Shown here piece by piece: positions 10,194-18,545 of a DNA stretch of 64,000 nt. Location of the stretch: positions 1 through 64,000 of the forward strand of contig NZ_CAJJWO010000007.1 in the NCBI RefSeq assembly GCF_905196875.1, given 5' to 3'. Under the pieces are notes generated by a model, which saw only the letters and a program-made list of their open reading frames with translations, ran no database searches and had not been told where the DNA came from. The DNA comes from an uncultured Parabacteroides sp. GTDB taxonomy: Bacteria > Bacteroidota > Bacteroidia > Bacteroidales > Tannerellaceae. A program made the position numbers and the translations under genes. The number at the start of each line of letters is the position of its first letter. The stretch's first letter is position 1.

Positions 10194-10874
10194 TTAAATA
10201 AATTCGCTCACTGATGAAACGATGCTACCGTCGAACAGGTTGACAATGCGATGGGCGAAACTGGCATCGTGTTTGGAGTGGGTCACCATAATAATGGTCG
10301 TTCCCTCTTTGTTCAGTTCTGTCAACAACTGCATAACTTCAGCACCGTTTTTTGAGTCCAGGTTACCGGTCGGCTCATCCGCAAGGATGATCTTCGGGTT
10401 GGAAACGACTGCACGAGCGATGGCTACACGCTGCTGCTGACCTCCGGAGAGCTGCTGTGGGAAGTGGGCAGCACGGTGGCTGATGTTCATACGTTTCAGA
10501 ATATCGTTCACCATCTGTTTACGTTCGGATGCTTTCACTTTCAGATAGGTCAAAGGCAACTCTACATTTTCGTAAACGTTCAGTTCATCGATCAGGTTAA
10601 AGCTCTGGAATACGAAACCGATATTACCTTTGCGAACCTGTGTACGTTCCTTTTCTTTCAGGTGGCCTACTTCCTTATCGATCAGGTAATAATCTCCTGA
10701 AGTCGGGTTATCCAGCAACCCCAGAATATTCAGTAAAGTAGATTTACCGCAACCGGAAGGTCCCATGATAGCGACGAATTCACCATCCTTTACCTCCATC
10801 GAAATATTATTCAATGCTATTGTTTCTACCTCTTCAGTACGGAAATGCTTACTTAATCCTTCAATTTTAATCAT
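10194..10874 (-). CDS. ABC transporter ATP-binding protein, LolD/MacB type
   Basis: The 226-residue cytoplasmic ATPase has Walker A GPSGCGKST (about 39-47), a Q-loop FVFQSFNL, the signature LSGGQQQR (about 141-148), Walker B ILADEPTGNLDS and the switch His in MVTHSKHD. Length and motifs fit the LolD/MacB/FtsE group, which works with FtsX-type permeases. It is the only such ATPase among six large permeases here, so it may serve several of them. It has its own sigma-54 promoter at 10933 with an enhancer pair at 11003. The permease at 7738 follows. Confidence 0.95.
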   Translation of the reverse strand: MIKIEGLSKHFRTEEVETIALNNISMEVKDGEFVAIMGPSGCGKSTLLNILGLLDNPTSGDYYLIDKEVGHLKEKERTQVRKGNIGFVFQSFNLIDELNVYENVELPLTYLKVKASERKQMVNDILKRMNISHRAAHFPQQLSGGQQQRVAIARAVVSNPKIILADEPTGNLDSKNGAEVMQLLTELNKEGTTIIMVTHSKHDASFAHRIVNLFDGSIVSSVSEFI

Positions 10875-10932
10875 GGCTATTTATTATTAAATTATACAAT
10901 TCTGTTTGTTTTATACTTCTGCCTATACAAGG

Positions 10933-10947
10933 GCAAATAGTGTGCCA
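10933..10947 (-). promoter_or_regulatory. Sigma-54 promoter of the LolD-like ATPase gene
   Basis: The minus strand reads TGGCAC-ACTAT-TTGC, an exact consensus, 58 bases upstream of the ATPase start codon. Confidence 0.85.
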
Positions 10948-11002
10948 AAAGTGGTAAATAATTAATAAACAAACAACTAGAACAAAAGCTATTTTAGCGA
11001 TG

Positions 11003-11040
11003 TGTCAAAATATTAGACAGTGGTGTAAATTTATTAGACA
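11003..11040. promoter_or_regulatory. Tandem 17-base enhancer palindromes (putative UAS)
   Basis: TGTCAAAATATTAGACA (11003-11019) and TGTAAATTTATTAGACA (11024-11040), 21 bases apart. The first starts 56 bases from the end of the -24 box, as at 2162 and 21304. Confidence 0.8.
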
Positions 11041-11052
11041 GTAGAAGGTATA

Positions 11053-11085
11053 AAACAAAAACATTCCGCCTTCACAGGTGGAATG
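11053..11085 (-). terminator. Rho-independent terminator of the sigma factor operon
   Basis: CATTCCGCCT (11062-11071) pairs with AGGTGGAATG (11076-11085) with one G-T pair; the minus strand continues TTTTTGTTTTA. It lies 20 bases after the stop of the gene at 11105 and shares its core with the hairpin at 10112. Confidence 0.85.
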
Positions 11086-11104
11086 CCTTCTAATATAGTA
11101 CATT

Positions 11105-11608
11105 TTAGTCATTCGATATAAACATCGATTTGGTATTGGTATCATAATCAAACTCGAAAGAGCCAGAACCTAAGTCAAGATAGGCACCTCCAATTTTTTT
11201 AGGATCATAATCGAAACGTTCGATCTTGCTGACTGTCACCTTGCCGGATTTGGAAACAGACAACGAATAGGATATGTCCGTTTTTCCACTTCCAAAGCGG
11301 TAGAATGAAGGCAACAGTTTCCCACTCTTCTTGTCATCAATGATTTTATATGCAGCACTTTTATCCTTTTCAAAGGCTGCCACAAACTCATCCAACAATT
11401 TCTGATCGTTTGAGAAAGTAACCGTTTTGATAATTTTCTCCGTCTTTTTCGTCTCCCGGTTTTTGTTATAGATCACGTTCATATCGATCGTATCCATGTT
11501 CTCGCACTTTTTCATAAGAGCATTCAGGGTTTCCTGTGCCTTCAAACCCTCCGTCATACCTCCTACTAAAAGGATTACACACAATAAAATAATTTTCTTT
11601 GTTTTCAT
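11105..11608 (-). CDS. Secreted small protein of an ECF sigma factor operon
   Basis: The 167-residue protein begins with a clear signal peptide (KKIILLCVILLVGG, cleavage likely after KAQ near residue 25). The mature part is a compact, lysine-rich domain with alternating strands (TVTFSNDQKLLDEF, DISYSLSVSKSGKVTV) and no cysteines or catalytic motif that I recognise. It resembles the small DUF5024-like exported proteins often encoded beside ECF sigma factors in Bacteroidales; that family name comes from memory and is not certain. It is the last gene of the sigma / membrane protein / exported protein set, 30 bases after the middle gene, and ends at a strong terminator. Confidence 0.75.
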   Translation of the reverse strand: MKTKKIILLCVILLVGGMTEGLKAQETLNALMKKCENMDTIDMNVIYNKNRETKKTEKIIKTVTFSNDQKLLDEFVAAFEKDKSAAYKIIDDKKSGKLLPSFYRFGSGKTDISYSLSVSKSGKVTVSKIERFDYDPKKIGGAYLDLGSGSFEFDYDTNTKSMFISND

Positions 11609-11638
11609 ACTGTTTTATCTGTTGATGATTAATACTGT

Positions 11639-12220
11639 TTATTCGTTATATATGATCCACTTCATTTCCTGCCGGAAATACTTGTTCGGATTCTCTTCCA
11701 GGATTTTCCGGTAAGGGTTAGTTGCATTCACCTCCCTTTCATGGAGGAGTTTTTCTTTTTGGTTCACCTGATAGTCTACTTGTTCGGCCTGTTCCTGCTG
11801 AAGTTTTGCTTCACGAAGCGTATATTCAAGCTCCGGTAATATTTTATCCATGTCGGTAATGCGTACACCATTACGGACAATGTAACTTCCTTCATAAGGA
11901 TTGAATGGATCCGGACGGTTATTTTCCCAGAAATAAACCAGAAAGGCCAACAAAGAAGCGGCTACACAAGCGGCCGTCCAGAACAATTTTTTCACAGGTG
12001 ATTTCCGGAAGAAGCGTCCGCTTTCTGTAACCGGTTCATTTAACTCATTCTTGATCCCTGTCTCAAAATATCCGAATACAGCCTGATAAGGTCGAAGTGC
12101 TTCCGGTACATCGGGACCCGTGAAGAAGGAATATAGCACCTGTTCTTCTGCATTGGAGGTTTGCCCGTCAAAGAAACGCTCCAGCAAATATTCTATATGT
12201 TTTTGTTTTTCTGTTTGCAT
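11639..12220 (-). CDS. Single-pass membrane protein, candidate anti-sigma factor
   Basis: The 193-residue protein has a cytoplasmic N-terminal part of about 75 residues (KHIEYLLERFFDGQTSNAEE), one transmembrane helix near 78-97 (FWTAACVAASLLAFLVYF), and a periplasmic part rich in charged, coiled-coil-like sequence (LEYTLREAKLQQEQAEQ). It starts 5 bases after the ECF sigma gene. This position and topology are typical of anti-sigma factors, and the N-terminal (FFDG.TS..EE) pattern is common in Bacteroidetes anti-sigma proteins. I see no FecR domain. The anti-sigma role is inferred from context. Confidence 0.75.
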   Translation of the reverse strand: MQTEKQKHIEYLLERFFDGQTSNAEEQVLYSFFTGPDVPEALRPYQAVFGYFETGIKNELNEPVTESGRFFRKSPVKKLFWTAACVAASLLAFLVYFWENNRPDPFNPYEGSYIVRNGVRITDMDKILPELEYTLREAKLQQEQAEQVDYQVNQKEKLLHEREVNATNPYRKILEENPNKYFRQEMKWIIYNE

Positions 12221-12225
12221 AACTG

Positions 12226-12720
12226 TTACATCTTAAAATATAATTCTTTAACTCGTCTTCTGGCACGTGAAAGATTCATTCGTACCGCATCAGGTGTGCT
12301 TCCGGTAAGGGCGGCTATCTCTTCTACTTCGCACCCGTCTACATGTTTCATACGGAGAATTATCTGCTGAAGTCCGGGTAGCCGGTCGATGATACGCATC
12401 ACCTGGTTCACGTTGTCTTTTTGCTCCAGTTCAGTATAAGGAGTAACCTCGTCGCTGATCAATTCCGACTCGTTCAGTGCCTCTTTCTGTCGGAGTTGGA
12501 ACGACTTCAAGCGGTTCAGACACAAATGCTTTGTTATCTGCATGGCCAGGGCCTCAACGCTGTTATAGCGGTCCAACTCTTCACGAATATACCAGAGTTT
12601 CAGGAAAACCTCCTGTATGACGTCTTCCACATCTTCCGGATCATCCAGCAGACGGCAGGCACAGCAGGTCAGCTTCTTCCGTAACGGTACTACTTCTATT
12701 TTAAACTGTTCTTGTTCCAT
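12226..12720 (-). CDS. ECF RNA polymerase sigma factor (sigma-70 family)
   Basis: The 164-residue protein starts MEQEQFKIEVVPLRKKL. Region 2 includes DVIQEVFLKLWYIREEL (about 35-52), and region 4 carries the helix-turn-helix (EVEEIAALTGSTPDAVRMNL, then SRARRRVKELYF) at the C-terminus. The frame extends upstream to 12819, but the added segment is rich in aromatic residues and has no sigma similarity, so I start at 12720. It is first of three tightly spaced minus-strand genes with a candidate anti-sigma factor and an exported protein. It probably directs the operon's own transcription in response to an envelope signal; the promoter it recognises was not identified. Confidence 0.9.
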   Translation of the reverse strand: MEQEQFKIEVVPLRKKLTCCACRLLDDPEDVEDVIQEVFLKLWYIREELDRYNSVEALAMQITKHLCLNRLKSFQLRQKEALNESELISDEVTPYTELEQKDNVNQVMRIIDRLPGLQQIILRMKHVDGCEVEEIAALTGSTPDAVRMNLSRARRRVKELYFKM

Positions 12721-13307
12721 TCTACTATAAAGACAACCGAGGTGGGAAAACATAACATGGAAAGGCAGAAAAAATCGGTTTCGGTAAAAATAAAAAAAAC
12801 ATCCAACTTTCACAAACAAGATGTCTCATACCCTTTAATTTTACAACTCAATGTCAACACTCAATCAAACAATTTATCATTCAATGACCGGACGACTGTC
12901 ATCGTCTCCCCCGTCCTGCGGGATAAGAGATTATTCTTTAAACAAATGGCAGGAAATATGATTAATTCCGCCAGCGGGTATATAATAATCTTTCATAAAT
13001 CTGTCAGTCATAATTTTTGCTATTTCAAACCTATATTTTACCTTTGCTGCCATTACCGGGGAGAAATCCGGTATAATGTTATAGAACATTTAATTATCCG
13101 TAGACAAAACTGGAAATTTTACTAAGGTGATATTTAGATGTTCGTGCCACGCTTATGTAATTTTTGTTACGATAAGTGGGGGTACGGGCATACTATGTAT
13201 TCTCATCTTAGGGGTATTCCAGTACCTGTCTACGGGGTTTATGTATATGTTACGTGCCCCTTTTTTTGTGCGGTCGCGGACATATCTGACTTTAAATTCA
13301 ATAAGAT
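12721..13307. other. Intergenic region between divergent genes
   Basis: These 587 bases separate the ECF sigma operon (minus) from the small gene at 13308 (plus). Apart from the plus-strand promoter at 13016-13046 and a short imperfect hairpin at about 13051-13081 (ACCGG/CCGGT), nothing convincing was found. The frames here are short and unlike known proteins. If the promoter serves 13308, the leader is about 255 bases, unusually long. Confidence 0.5.
13016..13046 (+). promoter_or_regulatory. Bacteroidetes housekeeping promoter
   Basis: TTTG (13016-13019) and TACCTTTG (13039-13046) match the -33 and -7 consensus with 19 bases between them. The nearest plus-strand gene starts at 13308. Confidence 0.7.
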
Positions 13308-13634
13308 ATGAAAAAGAAAACACTAGTACAACTTCGCCACATCGCCAATCGCATCCCGAAACAATTCCCTTACGAGATTGCCACCTTCCTCTGCCCCTTC
13401 TGCGATGAATGGGAATTCGCTTTTTTAAACGGTTGCCTGATATTTATACCGGATGGAAAACCAGTACTCGTCATGCCGATAAACACTATTTACGGTACAT
13501 TAAACACTAACGATACCCTTTATATCCTTTGTAATAACGGAGCTCTGCATTATTTCGACCGGATGACACACCAGCATTACGTCACTTTCCTCGACAACAC
13601 GGAGGAAGACTTTTTTTGTCGGACGTCCAACTGA
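13308..13634 (+). CDS. Small uncharacterised protein
   Basis: I do not recognise this 108-residue frame. It starts MKKKTLVQLRHIANRIPKQF and has no signal peptide or membrane helix. A CPFCDEW segment near residue 39 resembles half a zinc knuckle, but no partner CxxC follows. The middle reads like a beta-rich domain (GCLIFIPDGKPVLVMPINTI). No overlapping gene competes on either strand, and a good promoter lies upstream, which together support a real but lineage-specific gene. It stands alone between the sigma factor operon and the type C permeases. Confidence 0.5.
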   Translation: MKKKTLVQLRHIANRIPKQFPYEIATFLCPFCDEWEFAFLNGCLIFIPDGKPVLVMPINTIYGTLNTNDTLYILCNNGALHYFDRMTHQHYVTFLDNTEEDFFCRTSN

Positions 13635-13683
13635 TGCTAATCAAACGAACCGGAAACATTGTTTCTGAGACTTTGTAGCACGT

Positions 13684-13718
13684 GTAACTCCCTGGAAACA
13701 ATGTTTTCAGGGAGTTAC
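13684..13718 (-). terminator. Hairpin downstream of the 13729 permease
   Basis: A perfect 11-base stem, GTAACTCCCTG (13684-13694) with CAGGGAGTTAC (13708-13718), begins 10 bases after the stop codon of the minus-strand permease. No clear T-run follows on either strand, so it may be a Rho-assisted or bidirectional end or an RNA-stabilising hairpin. Confidence 0.5.
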
Positions 13719-13728
13719 TGTTTATCGA

Positions 13729-16110
13729 TTAATCCGCCTTAATACTCTCCACCGGATTCTCATTCGCCACGCTCCATGCACGCAGCAACACGCAGGATAC
13801 GATAACGGCGTAAACGAACAAAGCGGCACCGATAAAGATAAACAGACTCAGGTGGATGCGTTCGGCGAATTTTTCGAGCCAGCCAGAAGCGTTGATGTAA
13901 GCGATGGCCACACCGATGGCAAGGGCCGGAAGGGCGATGTAGGATATGTCGCGCGAAAGCATGCGGAGTATATTCACAGCTGTAGCCCCATTTACTTTGC
14001 GGATGGCTATTTCGCGGCCGCGGCGGTTCGTCTCGTCGGCCGTATATCCCAGAAGGCCGATCAGGGCGATTATCAGAGTCACGATACCGCTGATAAGGAT
14101 CGCGTCGCGGAAATCGCGGTCATCCTGGTACTGACGGACAACATCCATTTTATAGACAGAGGCCTCGACCACTTTGCCGGGGATCGCGTCGGAGAGTATC
14201 CGGTTCACTTCCGCCAGGTTTTCCGACGACATCGTGTGCATCTTTATCAGGATGTTTGACGGGGGATTGTAGCAATCAGGAGTGGCGTAAAAGATAACGG
14301 AAGCACGTTCATCAGGGCCTTTCAGCGAACCGATGCGGAAATCTTCGTACACGCCGCAGATGGTGAATACCTTCGTGCCATTGCTATGCTCGGACACCAT
14401 CACGCCTTTGCCGACGATACTTCCCGTCCAGCCAGCTGTCTTCTGCATCAGGTCGATAAACTTACGGCTGACCATTATTTTATCGGCATTTGCCTCGTCG
14501 GGACGGAAGGCGCTGCCTTCTACAATGGGAATCTCCATCAGGTCGAAATAACGGTCGCCAACGAAATACATGTCGGCTATGTTGAACAGGTCGCGGTCGT
14601 CGCCAGGAATGTTAATGTTATTGCCAGACGGATAACTGAAAGGCAGTTCGGTACTGGCAGATACTATATCCACCTGAGGCAGGCGGCGAAGTTCGGCCAT
14701 GGCACGTTCGCGCGTTTGCTGATCTACACCGCGTGTATCGCAATAGACCAGGTTCTCGTAAGCGTAGCCGGGATTGCTCGAGATCATCGTATCGTATTGT
14801 CGGCTGATGGTGACCAGTAGCGCCACCAGATAGGCCGTGGCGACGAATTGCACGAACAGCAGGCAAAGCTTCCAATATCGTTTCGACTCCTTCACGCTGC
14901 GGAAGGCCGAAGCCACCGGTATGCGGATGAAAAGCCACGTCGGCACGAAACCCGTTACCGCAAATACCACCACACAGATGGCCAGCAGGATCGACATGGT
15001 AGGTACCGTGAAGAGGGCCGACAGCGAGGCCGACAGCAGTTCTTCTATCTTCCCTTTGAAAACGATGACCAGCAAGGCGGCCAGCAACAACGAAATCAGC
15101 AGATGCAGGAAGGATTCGGAGAGGATCATACCGAAGATATTTTTCCCTGAAGCGCCATAGCATTTATGCACGGCCACTTCCTTGGCACGCCCGATCAGGG
15201 TGGAGATCACGACCAGTATATAATTGAGCACGGCAATGGAGATCAGGATGATCGCCATGAAAAGGAGCATATAATTCATGTCCTTCACATCCTTATTGTT
15301 ATTATGTATGTCTTGCAGCGGGAAGATAGAGTAAGAGAGATCCACTCCGGCTTTCTTCAGTCCTTCCATATCCTGGTTGCGCTCCTGCATGCGGCGGATG
15401 GCGGGAGCCAGTCCGTCGGGATCGATACCGGGAAGGAGCTTCACGTAAGCGATATAACGGTCGTTGCCTATCCAGTTGGTCGTGCTCCATTCGGGCATGG
15501 CGGCCAGCGAAGCTACCGCATCGTAACGCAGGTGGCTGTTTTCGGGGATGTCCTCAAACACGCCGCCGATGGTGAAGGGTGAACCGTGGTTGGTATCACG
15601 GACGAAGGTTTTGCCTACCACATCGCCCACACCACCCATCTTCTCAGCCAGTGACCGGGAGATCATCGCGTAACCGGGACGTGCCAGTACGTCTTTCGGG
15701 TCGCCGACCAGTACGGGACGGGGGAAGATATCGAAAAAGCTGGTGTCGGCCAACAGGATCGTGGCTGTGAGGTACTGCTCGGCAGGAGTCATGATCAGTT
15801 CGTTGTTCTCGCCGATACGGGTGTAACGGGTGGCGAATTCCACACCGGGTACCTCGGCTTTCATGCCGGGGGCAATCGCGCCGCTCACCTGTCCCCAGGA
15901 GTCTTTCTTGCCTTCCCGGTTGATGTCCGACTTAACCAGGTAGATGCGGCCGTTGTCGGGATAGAAGTTATCGTACGACCGTTCGAAACATACTTTGGCG
16001 ACCAGCACCAATCCCATCGCCAGACCGACGGCCAGCGCGAGTATCTTGATTCCGTTGCTCCTCCCCTTCTTGAAGAGGGAACGGAGAGCCATGTTAAAAT
16101 TCTTCATCAT
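13729..16110 (-). CDS. MacB/FtsX-type ABC transporter permease, type C
   Basis: The 793-residue protein starts MMKNFNMALRSLFKKGR. The N-terminal helix (about 22-42) leads into a MacB core-like domain, a central membrane block (about 280-450) with AKEVAVHKCYGASGKNIF, a second periplasmic domain, and C-terminal helices after GREIAIRKVNGATAVNIL. The tail is ANENPVESIKAD. The CYGA and KVNGA variants separate type C from types A and B. It is the last gene of the TolC / adaptor / permease / permease operon, 41 bases after its close paralogue at 16152; the two may form a heterodimer. Base composition is richer in GC than in the type A and B genes. Confidence 0.93.
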   Translation of the reverse strand: MMKNFNMALRSLFKKGRSNGIKILALAVGLAMGLVLVAKVCFERSYDNFYPDNGRIYLVKSDINREGKKDSWGQVSGAIAPGMKAEVPGVEFATRYTRIGENNELIMTPAEQYLTATILLADTSFFDIFPRPVLVGDPKDVLARPGYAMISRSLAEKMGGVGDVVGKTFVRDTNHGSPFTIGGVFEDIPENSHLRYDAVASLAAMPEWSTTNWIGNDRYIAYVKLLPGIDPDGLAPAIRRMQERNQDMEGLKKAGVDLSYSIFPLQDIHNNNKDVKDMNYMLLFMAIILISIAVLNYILVVISTLIGRAKEVAVHKCYGASGKNIFGMILSESFLHLLISLLLAALLVIVFKGKIEELLSASLSALFTVPTMSILLAICVVVFAVTGFVPTWLFIRIPVASAFRSVKESKRYWKLCLLFVQFVATAYLVALLVTISRQYDTMISSNPGYAYENLVYCDTRGVDQQTRERAMAELRRLPQVDIVSASTELPFSYPSGNNINIPGDDRDLFNIADMYFVGDRYFDLMEIPIVEGSAFRPDEANADKIMVSRKFIDLMQKTAGWTGSIVGKGVMVSEHSNGTKVFTICGVYEDFRIGSLKGPDERASVIFYATPDCYNPPSNILIKMHTMSSENLAEVNRILSDAIPGKVVEASVYKMDVVRQYQDDRDFRDAILISGIVTLIIALIGLLGYTADETNRRGREIAIRKVNGATAVNILRMLSRDISYIALPALAIGVAIAYINASGWLEKFAERIHLSLFIFIGAALFVYAVIVSCVLLRAWSVANENPVESIKAD

Positions 16111-16151
16111 CTATACTGTTTTTTATTTTACTACTGATATATATGCTTTTC

Positions 16152-18530
16152 CTATTCCGATTTCAGGCTCAGTACCGGGTTGGCATTCGCCACCATCCAG
16201 GTACGGTAGACCACCGTCAGAAGGATAATCACAAGCACTACCACAGAGCCGGCTGCGAACAGGCCCGGATTCATCGGAATCTTCTCTGAAAACTGCTGCA
16301 ACCACCTCTCACCGGCAAACCACGAGGCGCCCGCACCGGTCAGAATAGCCGGCAACGCCATCCATACAACATCCTGGGAAATCAAGCGGAGGATATCACG
16401 CTCGGTTGCCCCGTTGATCTTGCGTACGGCGATTTCTTTTCCGCGGCGGTTCGTCTCGTCGTTGATGTAACCGATCAGGCCTACAAGGGCAATGATCAGA
16501 GTGATGATACCGCCGGCCATCACCGAGTCGCGGAAAATACGCGAGGTATCGTAGAGCTTCGTGAGGCTGAAACGATAGTCGACGAGGTTGATGTCGCGGT
16601 CGGGCAGGAATTCTTTTATTACATTATTTATATGGGCCAGATTCTGTGCATTCCTTTCATGGAATTTGACGACGAGGGTCTGCTCGGCCCGCTTCGAGAA
16701 AAAGATAGCCGAGTTCAACATGCCTTCGTGATCGATCCGGCCGATGCGCACGTCGTCATAGACACCCACTACCGTGAAAGGATCGTTCGTGCCGTGCCCG
16801 CCGATATCGAGCTTCTTGCCTACCACACCGTCTTTCCATTCGAATACGTTGGCCAGCTCGGTGGCCAACTGTCGGCTCAGCATGACGAGTTGCATGGAGT
16901 CGGAATAGGATTCGTCGAAGGCTTTTCCCTCTATCACCTCCATTTCGAGTAAGGAGACGAAGTTGGCATTGGTGCCGTAGAGATCCTGGAAATGAGCCAC
17001 GGCATCCTCCGAACCGGGACGATAGACAATATCGCCCGAACCGGAAAAGGCCGGCAGTTCATAACAGGTCGTGACGTCTTCCACCTCCGGCTGCTTGCGG
17101 ATCTCATCCATCAGCGCCTTGCGGGAGGATTGCGAAACGCCTTCCAGGTTGCAGAAAGCCAGCCGATCATAGGAGTATCCGGGATTTTCATTCACCATGA
17201 AACTATATTGCCAGCCAATAACGATCAACAGGCATACGAGGAAACCTACTGCCACGAACTGGATAAACAGCAGTGCTTTCTTCCACGACCGTCGGGAGTT
17301 GGTGTACGAACGGAATACCAACGCCACGGGAATCCGCGCGAACAGTTGCGAAGGCAGCAGGCCGGCAACCAGAAACACCAATACACAGACGCCAAGCAGG
17401 ATCATCAGCGTGTCGGGCGTGAAAAGCGACGACAACGAGGTGCCCAGCAGTTCTTCCACGATCCGGCGGAAACCGAATACAAGGAGTGTGGAGAGGACCA
17501 GGGATATCAATAGGTTAAGAAATGTCTCCGAGAAGATCATGTCGGTAATGTTCCAGCCCGTCGCGCCGTAGCATTTATGGATCGCCACATCCTTCGAACG
17601 GGTCACCATCGAAGAGATGACCAGCAGCACATAGTTCATCAGGGCGGCAAAAAGGATTGCGAAAGCGATGGCAGTCAGCATCACAGCCATACGCTTGGTG
17701 GCCGGAGAGCTGGCATATAGTTCGCCGAGGGGACGCAGGAAGATGCTATACCCCATGCCCTGCTCCTTCAGTTTCTTCGAATCGACGTGACGGTCGAGCA
17801 TCTCGGCCATAGGTTGCAGCATATCGTCTGCCTGCAGGCCGGGTTGCAGGAGGACGTAGGCGTTGAAGCTGTCGCCACCCAGCCATTCATCTTCCTTCGT
17901 CCATCCGGCAATCGCCTTGAAGGAAGAAAGGGAGACAAGTATATCGTAATAAAGATGGGTATTCTTCGGAACATCCTTAAACACACCGCCGACGGTAATC
18001 TGGACGCCCGGGAATGTCTCCACCTCAAAGGTTTTGCCGATCACGTCTGCTCCGTCAGGGTCGATCTTACCGGCCATTTCTTCCGAAACAAGGGCATAAA
18101 GAGGGCGCGACAGTGTCTCACGGGCATCGCCGGCCAACATTTCGCGAGGCAGCACGTCGTAGAAGCAGGAGTCGGCCATGATGAAGTTGGCCTTATATTT
18201 CTTCTCGTCGGGTGTTTTCATCACCAGTTCGCCCATTCTATCACAACGGGTAGCTGCTTCCACACCAGGGATCTCGGCTTTCATGCCGGGGGCTATACCC
18301 CCACTGACGTGGGGGTAGCCCTCATGGGTCTTACCTCCGATGCTGAAGTTCTCCTGGATGGCAAAAAGCCGGTCGGACTCGGGATAAAAGTTATCGTAGG
18401 AGAGCTCGAAGCAAACCTTCGCAATCAGAACTAATCCCATGGCAAGCCCGACGCCTAGCGACAGGATCTTTATATCATTATGTCTGCCCTTCTTGAACAG
18501 GCAGCGGAAAGCAATGTAGATGTTCTTCAT
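16152..18530 (-). CDS. MacB/FtsX-type ABC transporter permease, type C
   Basis: The 792-residue protein starts MKNIYIAFRCLFKKGRHND. Its domain order is that of the 13729 gene: an N-terminal helix (about 21-42), a periplasmic core, a central four-helix block with SKDVAIHKCYGATGWNIT, a second periplasmic domain, and three C-terminal helices after GKEIAVRKINGATERDIL. The tail is ANANPVLSLKSE. It lies 15 bases downstream of the adaptor gene, so the pair of type C permeases is co-transcribed with TolC-like and adaptor proteins, giving the set of membrane parts of a MacAB-TolC-like tripartite pump. No ATPase gene is in the operon; the one at 10194 is the likely partner and is under matching regulation. 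Confidence 0.93.
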   Translation of the reverse strand: MKNIYIAFRCLFKKGRHNDIKILSLGVGLAMGLVLIAKVCFELSYDNFYPESDRLFAIQENFSIGGKTHEGYPHVSGGIAPGMKAEIPGVEAATRCDRMGELVMKTPDEKKYKANFIMADSCFYDVLPREMLAGDARETLSRPLYALVSEEMAGKIDPDGADVIGKTFEVETFPGVQITVGGVFKDVPKNTHLYYDILVSLSSFKAIAGWTKEDEWLGGDSFNAYVLLQPGLQADDMLQPMAEMLDRHVDSKKLKEQGMGYSIFLRPLGELYASSPATKRMAVMLTAIAFAILFAALMNYVLLVISSMVTRSKDVAIHKCYGATGWNITDMIFSETFLNLLISLVLSTLLVFGFRRIVEELLGTSLSSLFTPDTLMILLGVCVLVFLVAGLLPSQLFARIPVALVFRSYTNSRRSWKKALLFIQFVAVGFLVCLLIVIGWQYSFMVNENPGYSYDRLAFCNLEGVSQSSRKALMDEIRKQPEVEDVTTCYELPAFSGSGDIVYRPGSEDAVAHFQDLYGTNANFVSLLEMEVIEGKAFDESYSDSMQLVMLSRQLATELANVFEWKDGVVGKKLDIGGHGTNDPFTVVGVYDDVRIGRIDHEGMLNSAIFFSKRAEQTLVVKFHERNAQNLAHINNVIKEFLPDRDINLVDYRFSLTKLYDTSRIFRDSVMAGGIITLIIALVGLIGYINDETNRRGKEIAVRKINGATERDILRLISQDVVWMALPAILTGAGASWFAGERWLQQFSEKIPMNPGLFAAGSVVVLVIILLTVVYRTWMVANANPVLSLKSE

Positions 18531-18545
18531 GGTAATATGTATATT

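Noticed and set aside
12721..12819. N-terminal extension of the ECF sigma factor
   Set aside because: The extra 33 residues are aromatic-rich and unlike sigma region 2; the ATG at 12720 gives the usual length.
13127..13408. 93-codon plus-strand frame overlapping the start of the 13308 gene
   Set aside because: It is Cys/Phe-rich without a recognisable domain and overlaps a better candidate in another frame.
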